From Volvox africanus (Eukaryota > Chlorophyta > Chlorophyceae > Chlamydomonadales > Volvocaceae): a stretch of 64,000 bases of DNA. Every line of letters starts with the position of its first letter. The first letter of the stretch is position 1. The notes below the pieces were generated by a model. It saw nothing but the letters and a program-made list of their open reading frames with translations, was not told the DNA's origin and did not search any database. The translations under genes were made by a program, and so were the position numbers. Positions 1-11,457 of this stretch are shown piece after piece. The stretch spans positions 1,616,501 through 1,680,500 of the forward strand of contig BSDZ01000103.1 of NCBI GenBank assembly GCA_030268105.1, read 5' to 3'.

Positions 1-271
1 ATATCCACAACAGACCACGAGGCACTCATCGCTTTTTAGCTGCTGAGGTGTGGAAGGGGAGGGGCGAAGGAGGGGGAGAAGCGGGAAGAGCGAGAGGAAG
101 GTGGAGAGGGAGCATATACATATCATTATCACCATCACAACCACAACTACCACTACCGCTACCACCACCACCACCACCACCATCACCAGTCTCACTTAAA
201 CCACTCTTCTATTACCGAATCATTTCCCGTTTATAGACGCGCCCTGCTTTTCGTGGTGTGCCCTTCATTTG
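1..271. other. Spacer downstream of the DUF1399 gene
   Basis: This lies 3' of the minus-strand DUF1399 gene. It holds a G/A-rich block (about 50-115), then short CAY/CCA-type repeats (about 120-190). I see no supported gene, and no TGTAA signal on the minus strand before the window edge, so the polyadenylation site of that gene may lie outside. A short plus-strand open frame at 48-236 is a repeat translation, not a gene. Confidence 0.5.
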
Positions 272-3200
272 CTAACCTCCACCACCGCCACCGCTGACAC
301 GATCTCCTCTTCCTGCTCCTGCTGCTCCTCCTCCTCCTCTAGCAGCTGTCCCGCCGCCGCCGCCGCCACCAGTAGCAGCCCCACCCGAACCCCGGCCCCC
401 GGATGACCTCGACATGGCGGAGCAGAAGGAAGCGCCGCTGCTGCTCACCAAGGGACTAGCGAAGCCAGCGGACGACGATGCACGATCCATACCAATACCC
501 GACACGCTGCCGCTGCCGCCAGCGCTGCCGCCAGCGCTTTCAGCGGCAATAGTTCTTCCTTTCCCAGCAGCAGCATTGCTGTAGCTGCTGGATCCAACTA
601 CCCCGTACCGTTCACGCAAACTCTTAGAGAACGCCGGTGACTCCTCACCCCGCGTCACCAAGCTGGCGACGCCGCCGAAACCCACCATGTACGACGCGTC
701 CGCGGGGCTATAAGCCCCACTGGCTCGTTTGGGTGTGCTGGCGCCGCCGCCGCCGCTGCCACTGCCGCCGGAGCGAGGGGTGCTTAGTCCGGGCCGTGGC
801 GGCAGGCCGTACGTCCGGGTGTTGCCGGTCGTCGGTTTGGTCGGGCTGCCGCTTCCGCCTCCGCCTCCGCCTCCGCGGGCCGTTCCCGGTGTTCCCGGGG
901 CAGTCAAAGCTGGTGCTGGCGCCGGTAACCGCGACAACGACGCCGACGGCGTGTGCGCTGCTACCGCTTCTTCCTCCTGCGGACTCGCAACCGTCATTCG
1001 GGCAAGCCGTGACGGATGCGACCCCGAAGAGGACGGACGTACGACACCACCGCCACCACCACCGCCTCCGCCGCCCATGAGGGCAGCGCTGATCATCCTG
1101 CTGCCACCGCCACCGCCACCAGCTCCGACGCCGCTAATGAGTGCAGAGGCAGCCGCAGCGTCGTCTCTGCCGCCGTCGCCGCCACCCCCGCCGACGTCAT
1201 CATCCTTTTCGGGCCTCCCGGCGCTGAACGGCGTCAGAGTCGCGGACGCAAAGGCGGCACTGGGGGTGCAGAACACATCTTCCCCCTCCTCACTGAGATT
1301 GCGGCCAGTGTTCATGTTGTCACGGTGTTTCACCGCGTCCTCGTCGTCCCCGCCACTGTCCGCCGCCGCATCTTCAACGTCGGCATCTTCACGACTCCCA
1401 GAGCATGAGTGATACATGCTCCCTGGAGCGGCGGGAAGGCCGCCATCGCCGTCGCCGTCGCCGTCGTTGCCCACCAAAGTCGCACTTGATTGGTGGCGCA
1501 GACGGCCACTTCCGCCACCTCCTTTGCCACCGTCGATTGGATGAGTGACTTTAACGGCCCAGACGTCGCCCTCGAAACCCCAACCTGTATTATGGGATAT
1601 GCAAGCGTCAGCGTCAGCGTCGCCGCCACCAGTCCTACCTCCGTCACCATCGGGTTTCGGCAAGGGTCCAGCGGGGATGGTTGGGATGGTTACGTCGCCG
1701 CCGCCACCACTTTCGCCGTCACCATTGCCGTCGCCGCCGCCGCTTTCCTCTTTCGGATGCGCAACCCGGACTGCCCACTTTTCACCGGAGAATCCGTGAT
1801 CTCTGCTGCCGCCGCCGCCACCACCGCCGCCATGGGCGACCGCCTCGCCAGGCTTCGTCGCGCTGACAGCGGCAGTCACATTCCCCGGGGCTGCCTTTTG
1901 CTCCTGCGCCGCCGTTACCCCCGCCGCTGCTGCTGACGCCACCGCTGCGGCTGCTGATGCCGCCGCGCAGACCCTCGCAGCCAAAATCGCTGCCGACGCC
2001 GGCGGCGGCGTCTCCCCTAACGGTGACAGCGGCGACAGCGGCCCCAGCTCCAATAAACGATCAATGTAATATGGATTATTGTACGCCCAACCCTCCGTAC
2101 CGTCCTCGTACTTTTTACGTTCGATGGATGGACGTCGTACAGGTGGAGACGGCATGGCGCTGTCGCTAGCCACGGTTATGTCTGACCCCGGTGTCGGCGG
2201 CTCTGGACTTTGCGCCGCCGCCGCCGCCGCCGCTGCTGTTGCCGCTGCGGCTGCCATCGATGTCGTGGCAGTCGGCGTTGGCGGCTCCTGATATTGATGC
2301 TCTTCCCGGTTTGACAACTGATTGCGAGGTGCCGCCCCCTGTGACCGCAGCGGCTCCTTCGCCGCCGCTGCCACCGCCCTCAAGCTCGCCGCCAAGTCCA
2401 CCGGCGGCGCCGCCGTTGTACTTGGCGACGGCGGAAGCGGCACCGCCGCCGGCGCGGCCACGTTCTCATCGTGTGCGACGATTCCGGTCAATGAATGTGA
2501 GCCGCCGCCGCTGAACTGTTGTTCTATGGGGGCGAAGGTGGCAAGAGGGGGTTCGTTGGGCGGAGCTGACGGCTCCCCGGAGACCGTCACTCGCTCTGAG
2601 GACAACCCACTACTGGTCGCCGCAAACGTCAGTGTCGAATGTGTTGCCGAAGAGACCGACGGCGGCGGTAGCGGCACGATCAGGGCAATACGTTTGGGTC
2701 GCTCCCGTGCTTCATCGGCACCACCGCCACCGCCGGGCGTATTAGACGGCCGCGTCTGCAGCTGCGGCGGCGGAGGTGGAACATGAGAATGCGGAGGGGT
2801 TGCCGTACCGCCGGATGATCCTCGTCTGCTACGCCCCTCAGGCGTAAGGAAGCCCTCACCACTGGCGGCGGTGTCGCCGGCGGCAGCAGCGGCAGCAGAT
2901 GCCGCCGCCTGCGCCAGCGCCTGCCGTACAACATCATGCTGACGTTCCTGGTCCTCAGCCAGCCGATGGCTCACCAGCTCGTCGCCGTCAGCTTCCATGT
3001 CGCTGTCGCCGCCGCCGCCCTCGCCGTACAGTTCCGCTGTATCAACCTCCGGATTGAACTCGTCCGGCTGGCTGCCACCGGCGGACGGCGTGGCGGTGCC
3101 GGTGGGTATGGAATCCGGATCCACATGCCGTAACCGCAGCTTCCGCCAGTAAATGTGGCAGTCGGAGTCCGGAAGGTGTAGGAAGTTGCGGAAGCCAGCG

Positions 3201-6200
3201 GTCTTGTTAGCTACATACCTGCACCAACACCGCACCAGAGCGCACGCGAGGCGGGGGCCGGGGGTGAGGGTAGCGGCGAGGGTTTCAGACGAGTGTTGTT
3301 AACTGCCAACATGCCGTACTGTTATGACCTGAAAAACCTGATTTGGTAAACATATACAGACTCATATATACTCTCATATGCACACTCATATATACACTCG
3401 TACACGCACTCACTTCACTGCCGCCCGCCGGCGGTGCGACTGACCCATCACCAACCCGACTAAGCTCCGCGTGCTGCGGTTTCCGCCGCGGCGCAATAAA
3501 TAAGCAAGATAGAGCGCGTGCGCTCCGCAGCGGAGCTGGCCGCCGCCGCCGCCACTAGCCGTACCGTTGCCGTACTCGACGGTGCCGTTTTGCAAGTTAT
3601 TATGCATCTGATGCATTTGCTTTGTTGTGGGAGAGGGAAGACTGGACGCGTCGGCGTCAAAGTACGTCGCGGCCAGTACGAGATTGGACGCGCCAGTGGG
3701 TACGACTTCGAATGCGGAGAGGAAGGGGGCAAGCGGCGTGGAGAGTAGCGGGTGGGGTATGGAGAGCGGTACGGCACGGGTGAGCGGCGGATCGTACATT
3801 TCCCCTGCGAGGAAGTACGAAGAAAAAAGGGGAGTTGGCAGTTGACGTTAATCCCCAATGCTCTCTCTCTCTCGCCCTCCCTCCTACCCTTCTTCATTCC
3901 CTCAACCAAAATGTACGACAATCGCTTACCAAAATGGTGTTCGTACAGGCGCCGTGTCTCCGCGAACTCCAAACCGCTATCCTCCAGCAGCAATGCTCCA
4001 GGGCCGGGAAGCACCAGTCGACCAAAGAGTCGGTGGCAAGTGCGCCGATACGCCGAGTGAACCGCCATATGCGCCACCCACATCAGCGCGATGTCCTGGT
4101 ACAGGACACGGGTTTCGAGTTTCGGAGCTTCAAGGAGTGAATAGTTTCCTTCCATTCAATTCAGTTAACATCACCAAATGATCTAACATATTCAATATAA
4201 TTCTGGTTAAGAAGTCCAGGAGTGCGACAAGGTGGGCGCAGGGGAAGAAGGGGCGGGAGGGGGAGAGGGGCGGGTTATCTTCTCGCCGCCATTAACCCGC
4301 GTCGACCTCTTCCTGTCTCCTCCCCGCTGTCATGTCCAGCCTCGCGTCGCGGCCTCCTGTGGGTGTGAGTGTGTGACCCATGGGTCCGTTGTCCATCCTC
4401 CCCCTCTTCTCCCAACCCCCGCCTATATCAATGAGAGCAGCCTAGTATCATGTAACGTACCGTGGTCGGTATCATGGGCACGGAGGGATGCATTCCCTGG
4501 AGCATCAGGAAGCGACAGTACCTGTTGACAGTGAGGCAGTATATCGCATTATCAGAGGGGGGTTTAGCGCTCTCGGTGATGGAGAGGTGATGGAGAGGTG
4601 ATGGAGAGGTGATGGAGAGGTGAAAATAGGAAAAAAGGCGAAAAAAAGGGTGAGAAGGGAAGACAGGAAAGGGAACTGACTGCGTCGTCCTTCTTCCCCC
4701 ATTTCAACTGCCGTCACCAACCTACTCCCCCCACACATCATACACGACCCACTCATACCTCTGCACCGCCTGCGCCAGCACATCAGGGTCCAGATACGCC
4801 GGCCGTAAAAGTGAGTGCAGCAGCTGACACAGCTCCCCCATTCGCCGGACCAGCTCCCCCGCCAGCCGGCCACGACCACCAAGCAAAGCCACATTAATGA
4901 TGCCGCTCCCGCCGTCACCGTACCCGCCACCCTCGCCGCCGCCGCCGCCAGTTCTGACCCCGTATTCGCCGCCGCTACGGCCAATCGGCGCCGTCACACC
5001 AAGCGGGCAATGGCGGGTGAGGTCCCAAGGCGAGCCAGGCGGCGCCGGCGGCCAGAACTGCGCCCGAAGGCGGCTGCTGCCTCCACGACTACTGCCACCG
5101 CCCACGCTGCCACCATGGCTACCATTGCGGTTGCCACCCTTACCGTATGTCCCTCCCGCCATTGTTACTGCCGCTCCCGCCGGTGCCGGGAGCTTCTTAT
5201 TATCTCCCTGCGCCGCCGCCTGGGCCTCATTGCTGCCGGCGCTACTGCCACCGCGGCTGCTGCGGCGCAGCATGAAACGGCGGCGGCTGCTCCAAGAGCG
5301 CCGAGCCCCCTCCACTCCACCAGCGCTGCCGTTGTTATCAACAGCACCATCACCGTCGCTGCGGGGACTCAGCTCAACGTTGCTGCCCAGGTCTGTCCGG
5401 GGAGAGGGTACCTCGCTGCCTGGCGCAGGACTGGACGCTGTGGTGGTGTACGGGGTGTCAGTGGTTCCGGAGCCGCGTGTGGCGTACGCCGCGTCCCAGA
5501 CCTCCCTGCTGGCCCAGGCTTGCCGTTCCGCGGGTGACTCACACTGCGAGTAGGCATGAGCGCCAGCGAAGCGAAAAGCCTGGCTGGGGGGTGAGTCCAG
5601 GACCTGCGCGGGATTTCAAGGATTAGGAAATACCATTATTATAATAAATAAAGCATAACTATTAATGGCGATTGCAAGCAGGATTATAATTGCTATAAAT
5701 AATAAACTTTACTTTCTTAAAAATTGGTGGGTACTATTACATTCATTAATTTGTGATGTATAATTGTGGTATACTACTAATGCGTCCACTGACCCGCCGC
5801 CCACTGACCCACCCACCCTGCCAAGCAGCGCCTCGCAGTCCGCCGGGTAGGACCCTGGTGCCGTACAGCGATGCAGCAGCCAGGCCATTGCCACATCCAG
5901 CGGTGGGATCAGCACCTGTGTGGCCTGGGCCCGCTGCTGTGCGCGTGTCGCCAGCGGTAGCCAGAAGAGCTCGTAACGGAGCGCAGCCTGCGCGGCGTAG
6001 TGGCCATCGTATAAGCCACCTGCGTGATGTGGGTCGCATGGGGGCAGCAGCCAGCTAAGACGGGGTGCGGTGGATCAGGCCGGAGCGGACCTGATCCACA
6101 AGGGTGAAGTGAGCATCCGGACTGCTGTGCAATCGAGTGGGGAATTTCTCAAGTAGTGTGGAAACCCCGTAATATATCCCGGCATCATAAATTGAGGTGT

Positions 6201-6368
6201 TACAGAGCGCTTACCCCGTGGAAAGTTGTCGGCAGCATGTAGGAGTCGCACCAGCATGAGTGACCAAGGAACCAGCTCCGACGGAACAGAGTCAAGGACG
6301 ACCCATAGCAGCTGCTTCACACGCGTCGCAAGCGCTTCCAAGCCTGCTGAATCGCTGTCTGACGCCAT
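272..6368 (-). CDS. DUF1399 / glycine-rich domain-containing (GRDP-like) protein, 7 exons
   Basis: Exons on the minus strand: 6368-6215, 6019-5817, 5603-4726, 4521-4461, 4095-3930, 3804-3414, 3218-272. All phases agree, giving about 1599 residues. DUF1399 proteins carry repeats of the form RYxxFL...PxxDIxLMWxxH. Two are visible here: LIPPLDVAMAWLLHRC (residues about 87-102) and, across the exon 4/5 join, VPMIPTTDIALMWVAHM (about 426-442), followed by a Tyr-x(2)-Cys-x(2)-Leu-Phe-Gly segment. The linker LLRPAYLDPDVLAQAVQRYE and the FG-x-x-Y element at exon 5/6 also match the family. Plant GRDPs are linked to development and stress; the molecular role is unknown, so none is assigned. From about residue 640 the protein is almost all Ala, Gly, Ser and Pro, far longer than plant GRDP tails. 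The ATG at 6368 is the first in the frame and fits the N-terminal helix. Confidence 0.85.
4578..4621. repeat. 11-bp tandem repeat, four copies
   Basis: The unit GATGGAGAGGT is repeated four times without a mismatch in the DUF1399 gene intron between 4726 and 4521. It is an ordinary minisatellite with no coding content. Confidence 0.9.
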
Positions 6369-8280
6369 TGTGTCGCACGAAACACAGATGCGACCGTTGT
6401 CCTCAAATGGTCACCGCTGTCCTATTCCGTGAATCCATTAATCCAGAGCTATATCCTACTGAGTTAGTATTCATGTAATAATACATATAGGGAGCTTGGG
6501 CTTGCACACCTTGACTTTTGTTGACAAGGCGTGCGCAAGTTTAAGAACAACTTAATAAAGTTATGACACCATTTAATCCAAACTGTTTCAAGACGCACTT
6601 TTAGGTTTGCGACACGAGAGCTGAAACCTTTTGATTGGTGACATTTACGCGTTCACGGTCGCTTGTATAATCAAATAGCTCCAGTAACGTCAAACTGCTA
6701 AAGTTAGAATCTTCAGTTTATAATAAAACCCTTTGCAGCGAAATATGGTATCGGAGCGGAGCCCATGAACAGACTTCCATGGCTTGGAATCGGGGGAACT
6801 TCCGTACCTGCCCGTCCAAGCCATTCACATGGCAATCTCAGGGACATGGGCGACGCGCCCGTGCAGCAATGCCCAATCCTATGTGTTGGAATGTGAGCAA
6901 CACTCATATATGAAAGAATGTCAGAGCAAGTAATACGAGGGGCCGGGCGCTTTGCTGACTTCAACACTATGCATGAAGGTACGACGACATGGCCTACGAA
7001 ATGCATTTCGTCTAGCAATTTCAAAATTTTTCCTGGGTCCATCCGGCGGTGGGCTGCGCGGGGATGTATTCCTCCATATCATGATTTCCTCTTCCCCAGA
7101 ATGACTTGAGGAATGCCACCTACCCATCCCACACGCACCTCCCCATACAATCTTTCAAGGTTTGTAGTGGAGCACGATGATAATTGACGCTGTATGCTTC
7201 AATGCTTTGTGGGCAGTAGGGACACATTCCCGAGCGTCAACAGTCTGCCGAGCGTTTGAGGGTCATGACCGATAGCGTTGCGAAACGTACCATGATATTT
7301 TTTAGCGTTATAAATAGCTCTATTGATTAAATTTAAATCCAGTACATTTTCAGTACTGGACTGTATCTGCTACTGTCAAGGATCGTCAAGGATCGTGAGG
7401 GGGGTTGCCGTAACCTGGCGCGATGCAATGCGCGTGTGTTTTGGGAGTACGGGTTCTCTTCGCAGTTGCTCGGTTTAATACGTATCTTAGCGCTAAACTC
7501 CAGCCCATTAAGCTCAGGATCGGTTCGTTACCCATCCATGGAGTTCTTGTGGTTTCACATATCTGTTTCATATATCTGTTTAATCTAACAAAAACATTGC
7601 AGCCTTTGCAGTCACAGCTGTAGCATTTTGATAGATAATTATATATATTACGTAACATAAAAATGTACCATTCCAGATACGAGACTACTTGATACATAAA
7701 TCGCTCACGCAATAGATCCTCGAGGAGCGCCAAAACGGCGCCAAACCCAGGAGCACCGTCACCACAACCACCACAACCGCCCCTCAGTAACCACCAGTCA
7801 TGACCCCCAGCACCTAAAGATGTCTCGGCGGGACACCAGAACGAAAAGGAGAGTATTGACAACTCCTCAGGACCTCTTAACGACATGCAACATCCCTTTC
7901 TCCCCCCTCCTGGAGTAGAGTGTTCTCTTAATGCAGCGCCGTGCGGAATCTTCCTGTTGCGTAAACATGTATGTCCGTATGTGATACGGCGGCTATTGCC
8001 GGGAAAACATGCACTGTGCCCCATGCAGGGCAATGCAGGGTCGTGAAATGGCTCCCCCTCTCTGGTGTGCAAAGAAGGGGAAGAAAAGAGGGGGACTGCA
8101 CGGGTAAACACACACGCACACGGCGCGGCGTTGCCCCCCGTAGGCCATTCATCGTTGTAAATCCGTCTGTTCGTCCGTGGGCCCTTCGGTACGTCTGTTC
8201 GTTCGTTCCCGCACCGGCCCCACCGTCCGTCTGTCCGTCCATCCATTTGACCATCTTGCTGCATACACGTTTGCGCGAGC
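6369..8280. other. Spacer upstream of the DUF1399 gene
   Basis: This is the 5' flank of the DUF1399 gene followed by DNA where the 3' end of the leucine-rich-repeat gene may lie. It is AT-richer than the genes. It includes a block at 6884-6967 that recurs inverted near 57.5 kb. A minus-strand open frame near 7690-7830 reads LLEDLLRERFMYQVVSYLEW and could be a terminal exon, but I could not join it in phase. No core promoter element could be assigned. Confidence 0.4.
6884..6967. repeat. Dispersed repeat, copy A
   Basis: About 84 bp that recur in reverse complement at 57470-57561 with a few substitutions and one short indel. Shared landmarks include TGTTGGAATGTGAGCAACAC and GGGGCCGGGCGC. Neither copy shows a clean long reading frame. 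It is probably a fragment of a transposable element or other dispersed family. Confidence 0.7.
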
Positions 8281-8906
8281 CTATATCATCAACAAACAGC
8301 TTAGCAGCGGGTCGGGTCTTAGCAGCGGGTCATCCTTTACCCCCCCGCCCTGAAGTCTCCAGGGAGGTCTCCCACCCCATCCAACCGGGCAAGCGTCGGA
8401 TCGTGTGCACTTTGTGTCTCTGTCTGCTGCTGGTCCCACTTTAATGAGTTCTGCAGTACACATCACATCATCGCATCGTACATCGTACAGGGGCAGGACA
8501 AAGGAATTCGTGGCCCAGTCCAAGTAGAGCTCTACAAGGTCCCAGCCTACTATCTGCTCTGCAAAGAAACACGGGCCTTCATGTGCCCCCTCAAGTTACC
8601 GCGACGGGCAAAGAGATGCTGTCACCGCTCCGCCTACATGGGTTTTGCGATACCGATGAATGGATGGTGCTGCCAGTTGTACGAATGTACGGTGCCCGAG
8701 GTACCAACCAAGGTCCCATGGTGCCACACCGTCTCCAGATGTGGATTAAGCAACCCAGTACGGCAATGCATATCGTGCCGTGACAGCTGGTGTGGTGGTG
8801 GTACGCTGCGGTGCGGTACGGTACGGCAGTGCCGGGACTAAGCCGGTACAAGTAACAGCCTCAGGCGCTGTCCTGAACCCCCCTCCCCCTCCCCCCTCCT
8901 CTCCAC
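8281..8906 (-). other. Possible 3' exons of the leucine-rich-repeat gene
   Basis: After an acceptor-like TTTCTTTGCAG ending at 8560 (minus strand), a frame reads EQIVGWDLVELYLDWATNSF and stays open to about 8281. The LxxLYL spacing resembles a leucine-rich repeat, so it may be a late exon of the gene at 8907-17991. The only phase-compatible donor upstream is a weak GTTCAG site near 8890. GTAC-rich, partly palindromic sequence lies at 8680-8860. The stop codon of the gene is not established. Confidence 0.3.
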
Positions 8907-11422
8907 GTCGGCAGTGCTGGTGAGATCCATCGCGCTGATGGACAGCAGCTCACAAAAGTCGGTTGTCAGTTGGCGGCATCCGTCCACAACAAGCGTACGG
9001 AGGCCGGGGCGGGAGAGCTACACACATACACATACACGCGCACATACACATATACACACATATGAACACGCAAGCCGTGCCGGAATTGTGTCAGGCCGAC
9101 GGGCCGACGGGCCGATGGACGGGTGGGAGACGGCCAAGGAGGGGTTTAAGAAAGGTTGTGAGTATGTTAAACAGGCCCAGTTGGAATCAAAACTTGAAGA
9201 AAACGAAAAAAAAGGAAAAGAAAAAGAAAGAGGGAAAATGTTACATAGATGTGGTAGGATTGGGGTAGGGTGGGGTGGTTATGTGCATGTCCTCAGGATG
9301 TTGCCTAGGTGGATTCAACCCATGCAGTCCGGAAGTCGTTAGTAGGTACAGTTCGAGGCCGTAAGACCGTAAGGACATCCTTAAAAATGACTAATTCGTA
9401 CTTTCAGTTATCAGTTTCCGTTACTTTCTAAGACTCTCTTAGTCTCTCTAACCTCCTGCCTTCCCGCAGCCGCTGCAAAAGGGTCAAAAACAAAACACAG
9501 CTGTTGGGGCAGAGCGCAACAAGCAGTATTGCAAGGGTTTCAGTAACCCATGGGTCAGTTGGCAGCTATCCCGCCTCCCCCCTTCGCTCCTGGGTTCGCA
9601 GGCCCATGGGACACACGCACCACTTGCTCCAACGTCTCAGGCGTCAGGTGGGGTAGGTTGTGCAGGTACAGCTCCTGCGGGACATGTACGGCAGTCGGTA
9701 TACCCATCGTACATACGGTATGGTGTATTTGCAAGCACATGACGAAGACACACACCGTAGCCTCCCATTACCCCACCCCCCCTAGCCAGCCCGGCCCGCT
9801 CCTCCACAACGGGTGATATGAAGTACGGGATGGAGTACGGGATGTTATCCTAACCCATGGGGCCCACAGCGTGAGGGTGGCGGATCAGGTGTTCGTCTGT
9901 CAGTATATCTCACCTGGAGTTTGGGCAGAAGCTGTAGCAGCAGTTGCAGACCTGCGGGCAGCAGGATGGGCAAACAGGTGCGCTTGGAGTGACGTAATGA
10001 CGACTGGTGCCAGCCGCCGAGATAGAACTGAGATAGTGAAAAAACATACATGGTAAATGTTCATGTTGTATGAACATCAGATATCGTGTGTATATATAAC
10101 ATATGTTACACTAGAGCCTGTATGATTGTGTATGAGTGTATACGTATCCGGTATGTACGGCACGCATATTGCCGTACAGGTAGCGAACCTCACCGTTGTC
10201 AGTAAGGGCACAAGGTGGTGGAGCCCCCCTCGTGGTCGGCGTCTTCGTTACCGCCGCCTCAGCCGCCGCTGCAACCGCCGCGACGCCATAACCCGCTCCG
10301 TGCACTCGCTCGTCGGCATCGCCGCCGCTGCCACTGGCGCCGCCTCCAGTCCCAACGCAGTCTTGTACTGCAATCGGCGGAGCCCATCGTACGGCAGTGC
10401 GGGAGCCGACACCCAGGTCCCACCCTGCCCGAACAGCAGAGGCGGCGCTACTGAAGCCGCCTGTACCAAGCACCGGCGACGTTGGCCAGGGGCTCCCTTG
10501 CCGTACACCGCCTCTATTTGTGGTACAATGACGTGCACTTCCCATATTTTTGTGAAAGCGGTCGCCATCGTCATCGATGCATTTGCCGCCGCTGCCGCCA
10601 CCGCTGTGCCTGCCGTACCCTATCCCGGTAGGGTGCCCCGAAAACGCCCCGACGACGTCCTGATGTTCTGCGAAATCACAGGTGCCAGGTGGGGCTGACG
10701 GTGCGTAGGTTCCCGCGCTGCTGAGAAAGAGCGAGGAACCCCACAACTCGCTATCAGCACCGGCGCGGTCGTCAGCACCAACCGATAGCAACCCAGTGGG
10801 TTGGCCCCGTACGGCATCGGTAAACGCTGCCCTACCATCGTCCATCCGACCGCAACCTTCACAACCGAAATCGTCGTTGTCTTTGCTGTACGGGAAGTCC
10901 TCGTGTAAATGTTGGGAGCCATGGATGTCCCCCATGTCGCTGGACCTGCATGTTTGAACAAAACAAATCATGCTGTTAGATACTCATGGTGCTACCGCTC
11001 AACATGCTCTCCTGGCACTGAAGGGTAGGGTGTAAAAGTAAACTATAAAAACTATACATATAATTGATGACATCAATACATACATGATGAAATCAGGCAA
11101 TATAGTTGAGGTACAAACTAAGCAACGCAATATCCGGTGGCGGATCCAACATGAGGGCATTACGATGCAGAAGGCCCAGGCAAACGTCCTGCCAATGTGG
11201 AAGACAAATCGTTTCCAAAGCGCCGGCGCGTGAAGAGTCGGCGCTCTACGGTATGTACTACACCGACCTGCGGGAAGACCCACTGCCGTACATCGCCTCC
11301 GCATAAGTACTCCCACCAGCACCTGTGTCGTCATCAACGTCGCTATTGAAACCACCCGCTGCCGCCACCATCGCCACCGTCGCGTCCAAATCATCGTCAT
11401 ACATCTGGTACAGCGGCTGGGG

Positions 11423-11457
<35 letters not shown>

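Noticed and set aside
637..2786. Plus-strand open frames opposite the last exon of the DUF1399 gene (up to 227 codons)
   Set aside because: They are antisense shadows of the GC-rich minus-strand exon, made of repeat translations (poly-Pro, poly-Arg), with no start context or domain.
7386..8264. 292-codon minus frame in the spacer right of the DUF1399 gene
   Set aside because: Most of it is unlike the certain coding sequence, and the part at 7690-7830 that could be an LRR-gene exon could not be joined in phase.
11246..11263. An 18-nt intron in the LRR gene (GTGTAG to CCGTAG, minus strand) that would add SADSSRAGALETICLPHW
   Set aside because: It is too short to be spliced. The acceptor at 11189 keeps the same phase and gives a 75-nt intron, so it was preferred.
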